36,493 nucleotides of DNA from an uncultured Verrucomicrobiota bacterium. GTDB taxonomy: Bacteria > Verrucomicrobiota > Verrucomicrobiia > Verrucomicrobiales > Verrucomicrobiaceae. Below, in pieces: positions 34,120-36,493 of this stretch (position 1 is its first letter; each line of letters begins with the position of its first letter). The notes beneath the pieces were generated by a model. It was given only the letters and a program-made list of their open reading frames with translations, searched no databases and was not told the DNA's origin. The DNA lies in NCBI GenBank assembly GCA_903848465.1, contig CAINGK010000084.1:1-36493 (forward strand), given 5' to 3'. The position numbers and the translations under genes are program-made.

Positions 34120-35784
34120 TTATGAAGCCCGATTCACCGCGCTGAGCACCGCTTTGATCGAGGCGAGCTCGATGTTCGTATCCACGCCTGCACCCCAGAT
34201 GGTTTTGCCGCTGGCGGTTTTGATCTGGATGAAGGCGAGGGCGCTGGCTTCGGTGCCGGAGCTGAGGCTTTGCTCGCGGTAGGTGGCGACTTCAAAGGCA
34301 GGTGCGCCGCCTTCTTGAATGAGTGCATGCGCAAACGCTGCGATGGGGCCGTTGCCTTTGCCGGCGATGCCGCGTTCCTTGCCGTTGATGACGAGGCTGC
34401 AGCGGCAGGTGAAGACGCCGTCCACGCCATCGGCATGGAAGTGATGGAGGGCAAAGGGGGTTTCGCGCTCGATGTATTCCTGCCAGAACATGCCCTTCAA
34501 TTCCGCAGCGGTGACTTCGCGGCCCAGTTTGTCCACGATGTCGTTGGCCAGCGGGCCGAACTCGCGCTGCATGTCCTTCGGCAATTCGATGCCAAACTCG
34601 CTCTCCAGCAGGTAGGCCACGCCTCCTTTGCCGCTCTGCGAGTTCACGCGAATGACTTCGCGGTATTCGCGGCCGATGTCGTTCGGATCAATGGTGAGGT
34701 AGGGTACATCCCAAATGGATTTGTGCTCTTCGTAGCCGGTGAGGCCTTTCTTGATGGCGTCCTGATGGCTGCCACTGAAGGCGGTGAAGACGAGTTCGCC
34801 GCTGTAGGGATGGCGCGGAGCCACGGTCATGCCGGTGGTGCGCTCGTACATGTGGATGAGGCCGCTCATGTCGCTGAAGTCCAAGCCGGGGGCGATGCCG
34901 TGCATGTAGAGGTTCATGGCCACCTGCACGATGTCGAGATTGCCAGTGCGCTCGCCATTGCCAAACAGGGTGCCTTCCACGCGGTCGGCACCTGCCAGCA
35001 GGCCAAGCTCCGTGGCGGCGGTGCCGGTGCCTCGGTCGTTGTGCGTGTGCAGACTGATGATGAGGCTCTCGCGATTTTTGATGTTCGTGCAGATCCATTC
35101 AATCTGGTCGGCATACACATTGGGCATGGCCACCTCGACGGTGTCGGGCAGATTCAGGATCATCTTGTGCTGCGGCGTCGGCTGCCACACGTCCATGACG
35201 GCTTCGCTGATCTCCTTGGCGAATTCGACTTCCGTGGCGCTGAAGCTCTCGGGTGAATACTGCAAGGTCACCTGTGTGCCACCTGCGGTGAGGCGGTGCA
35301 GGCGGTCCTTGATCATCTGCGCGCCTTTGACGGCCACGGCGATGATCTCTTCCTTGGTTTTGCCAAACACGTACTTCCGTTGCGCAGGCGAGGTGGAATT
35401 GTACATGTGGATGACCACCTTCTTGGCACCCAGGAGCGACTCGACGGTCTTCTCGATCAAGTCTTCGCGCGCCTGCACCAGGCACTGGATGGTCACATCG
35501 TCAGGGATCCGCTTCTCCTCGATGAGACGCCGGTTGAAGTTGAACTCAGTGTTCGAAGCGGAGGGGAAACCGACCTCGATTTCCTTGAAGCCGCATTTCA
35601 CCAGCGCATCAAACATCTCCAGCTTCTGCGACACATTCATCGGCACAGCGAGCGCCTGATTGCCATCGCGCAGATCGACGCTGCACCAGATGGGCGCATG
35701 GGTCAGATGGCGGGTGGGCCATTGACGGTTGGGGATGCTGATCAGCGGGAAGGGCTGGTACTTGGAAGACGGATCTTTTAACAT
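34120..35784 (-). CDS. leuA: 2-isopropylmalate synthase
   Basis: Catalyses the first committed step of leucine synthesis: condensation of acetyl-CoA with 2-oxoisovalerate. The 554-residue length, the start (NRQWPTRHLTHAPIWCSVDLRDGNQAL) and the sequence order fit the longer LeuA form of about 550-640 residues. Metal and substrate positions include DLRDGNQ at 37-43 and the HTHNDRGTG segment. The C-terminal part, from about residue 430, is the regulatory LeuA-dimer domain that binds leucine. The ATG at 35784 is preceded by a 116-base leader containing an attenuator-like structure and a Leu-rich leader peptide, so expression is probably controlled by leucine supply. Confidence 0.95.
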   Translation of the reverse strand: MLKDPSSKYQPFPLISIPNRQWPTRHLTHAPIWCSVDLRDGNQALAVPMNVSQKLEMFDALVKCGFKEIEVGFPSASNTEFNFNRRLIEEKRIPDDVTIQCLVQAREDLIEKTVESLLGAKKVVIHMYNSTSPAQRKYVFGKTKEEIIAVAVKGAQMIKDRLHRLTAGGTQVTLQYSPESFSATEVEFAKEISEAVMDVWQPTPQHKMILNLPDTVEVAMPNVYADQIEWICTNIKNRESLIISLHTHNDRGTGTAATELGLLAGADRVEGTLFGNGERTGNLDIVQVAMNLYMHGIAPGLDFSDMSGLIHMYERTTGMTVAPRHPYSGELVFTAFSGSHQDAIKKGLTGYEEHKSIWDVPYLTIDPNDIGREYREVIRVNSQSGKGGVAYLLESEFGIELPKDMQREFGPLANDIVDKLGREVTAAELKGMFWQEYIERETPFALHHFHADGVDGVFTCRCSLVINGKERGIAGKGNGPIAAFAHALIQEGGAPAFEVATYREQSLSSGTEASALAFIQIKTASGKTIWGAGVDTNIELASIKAVLSAVNRAS

Positions 35785-35794
35785 GACGAGACAG

Positions 35795-35843
35795 ATTGGG
35801 ACAGGATTAACAAGATTTCAGAATTGGACAGGATTCTTTCCTG
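35795..35843 (-). repeat. AATCCTGTCC repeat between leader and leuA
   Basis: On the minus strand, AATCCTGTCC occurs twice (near 35798-35808 and 35825-35834), separated by a CTTGTT-containing segment. A small hairpin, CAGGA-AAGAA-TCCTG, lies at 35829-35843. The wording resembles dispersed intergenic repeats of the 'TTGTTAATCCTGTC' kind that I recall from many bacteria. A role in leuA control is possible but unproved. Confidence 0.4.
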
Positions 35844-35854
35844 CTCTGAGAAAC

Positions 35855-35910
35855 TGCCGTGACGTGACGGCAAGAGGCATGACGAGGAAACACGGGCCGC
35901 CTACCCTTGC
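35855..35910 (-). promoter_or_regulatory. Possible leuA attenuator structure
   Basis: Just downstream of the leader peptide, the hairpin TGCCGT/ACGGCA (35855-35872) can form. Its 5' arm overlaps CTTGC (35870-35874), which can instead pair with GCAAG at the end of the leader peptide (GCAAGGG, 35904-35910). The two pairings exclude each other, as in ribosome-mediated attenuation. The following T-run is weak, so termination efficiency is uncertain. Confidence 0.5.
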
Positions 35911-35957
35911 GTAAGTCGCAGGGAAAGAAGGAGCAGAGCCGTGGCGGTGGTGGTCAT
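35901..35957 (-). CDS. leuL: Leucine-rich leader peptide upstream of leuA
   Basis: An 18-codon frame, ATG at 35957 to TAG at 35901, encodes MTTTATALLLLSLRLTQG. Six of 18 codons are Leu, four of them consecutive (CTG CTC CTT CTT). It ends 116 bases before leuA in the same direction. This is the hallmark of a leucine attenuation leader: ribosomes stalling at Leu codons when charged tRNA-Leu is scarce would change downstream RNA folding. There is no Shine-Dalgarno sequence, and the candidate promoter lies so close that the transcript may be nearly leaderless. A larger overlapping frame (35818-36015) is rejected. Confidence 0.75.
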   Translation of the reverse strand: MTTTATALLLLSLRLTQG

Positions 35958-35967
35958 GGACAAAGTG

Positions 35968-35996
35968 CAAGTAAGCAGAGAAGAAGCGGAGGTCAA
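35968..35996 (-). promoter_or_regulatory. Candidate leuL-leuA promoter
   Basis: On the minus strand, TTGACC (35991-35996) and TACTTG (35968-35973) are 17 bases apart. The -35 box is good and the -10 box is weak. The predicted start would fall within a few bases of the leader ATG. The rest of the gap to 36141 shows nothing else. Confidence 0.35.
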
Positions 35997-36141
35997 GAGG
36001 GTCGAGAGGTGACAAGTGGGCAAGGCTGAGCCTGGCAAGTCAAGGACAGCAGGGTGTGAATGCTCACTTCACTGTGGATTCATGAGGATTTCACATAAAA
36101 GAAGATGACCGCTGAAGCCCGCCCCCACTAGACTACCGGAC

Positions 36142-36420
36142 ATGAATGGCCGCCGTTCCTTCTTTAGCCGTGCCCTGCTCGGTGCGGGCATTGTCCTGCC
36201 ACTGAACTCCTTGCTCATGGAGTTTACCACGCATGCCTGCTCCGCGAGCTTCTTTGATCCGATACCGACCTGGGCGCATATTTTCCTCGTGCTGTTGATG
36301 CCTGCAGCCATTTGGGCACCGAGGATGGCGCGGCATCATCCGGGGACGGCATGGGTGCACTGCCATTTAGTTAAGATTTCTGAAATAATCTTCACTGTGG
36401 GTTGTAGAGCAGATGCATGA
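36142..36420 (+). CDS. Hypothetical Tat-like/membrane protein, possibly truncated
   Basis: The 92-residue frame starts MNGRRSFFSRALLGAG, a twin-arginine-like or membrane-targeting start, with hydrophobic helices at about 10-27 and 44-60 (WAHIFLVLLMPAAIWA). Codon use looks coding up to about 36355. After that it becomes AT-rich and resembles intergenic DNA, so the gene may have lost its original 3' end or simply run into a chance stop. I recognise no family. It is divergent from leuL-leuA. Confidence 0.5.
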   Translation: MNGRRSFFSRALLGAGIVLPLNSLLMEFTTHACSASFFDPIPTWAHIFLVLLMPAAIWAPRMARHHPGTAWVHCHLVKISEIIFTVGCRADA

Positions 36421-36493
36421 ACATAAACAAGGCTCGCATCACAGTCTGCTCATTGATTTGGTTGAGTCGTTGCGTGGGCGTTTGGCAGCTCCA
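36413..36493 (+). CDS. Possible start of a gene running off the window
   Basis: From the ATG at 36413, 27 codons (MHEHKQGSHHSLLIDLVESL and on) stay open to the window edge, with a helical, soluble-looking sequence. It follows an AT-rich, promoter-like stretch (36365-36410). A second frame from the ATG at 36418 is also open but looks less natural. The evidence is too short for a product name. Confidence 0.35.
   Translation, partial: MHEHKQGSHHSLLIDLVESLRGRLAAP

Noticed and set aside
34270..35256. 328-codon plus-strand frame
   Set aside because: It is antisense to leuA and shows the typical Ala/Val/His-rich shadow composition.
35818..36015. 65-codon minus-strand frame upstream of leuA
   Set aside because: It overlaps the leader region; the shorter Leu-rich frame in another phase explains the region better.
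1..36493. CRISPR array or rRNA operon
   Set aside because: I saw no regularly spaced repeats and no rRNA-like sequence.

Overview
The window looks like a chromosome segment from a member of Verrucomicrobiota, probably close to Prosthecobacter/Verrucomicrobiaceae. The reasons are a PVC-type CxxCH cytochrome/dehydrogenase, a Tat-exported TIM-barrel protein, PIG-L and DapA-like enzymes in one neighbourhood, and a moderately high, even GC content. The genus is inferred, not proved.

Region 1 (about 63-16,872) is an accessory cluster. A run of closely spaced genes on the minus strand (12,398 down to 887) encodes, in transcription order: a glycine-zipper lipoprotein, a small coiled-coil lipoprotein, a second copy of that pair, a membrane protein with a YdbL-like tail, a zinc-ribbon/TM/ankyrin protein, a secreted class-3 lipase-like protein, a secreted SH3b-vWA protein, an ABC exporter (ATPase and FtsX/MacB-type permease) and a secreted formylglycine-enzyme-like (SUMF1) protein. 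A strong hairpin terminator follows. Beyond it lies a small TM protein (63-566) whose frame continues upstream into a degenerate zinc ribbon. Divergently on the plus strand are a membrane protein, a 1040-aa tubulin/FtsZ-like GTPase (Tubulin_2 type) and a short zinc-ribbon/TM protein that appears cut off by an IS66 transposase remnant. A tubulin-like protein together with a vWA protein and envelope proteins recalls the FtsZ-like/vWA membrane-remodelling system predicted from comparative genomics. The version here is unusually elaborate, and three of its proteins share the same CX5C ribbon followed by one TM helix.

Region 2 (about 16,873-19,896) is a mobile boundary: the IS66 fragment, an unknown 252-aa gene, a tyrosine integrase with a good promoter, and a 3' fragment of tRNA-Tyr(GTA) with its terminator. 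No 5' half of this tRNA is present in the window. The simplest reading is the right attachment site of an integrated element, with the intact tRNA-Tyr lying off the left edge. Region 1 may therefore be island cargo.

Region 3 (20,049-36,493) is ordinary chromosome. It holds a NYN-domain nuclease-like gene, a TPR gene and a 5-oxoprolinase/hydantoinase fusion in one operon; a PIG-L deacetylase and a Tat TIM-barrel protein; a DapA-like lyase/aldolase; a large PVC cytochrome/dehydrogenase; panD; a divergent RsmA(KsgA)-Nudix fusion; a HAD phosphatase; leuA with an apparent leucine leader peptide (attenuation) upstream; and two uncertain ORFs at the right edge.
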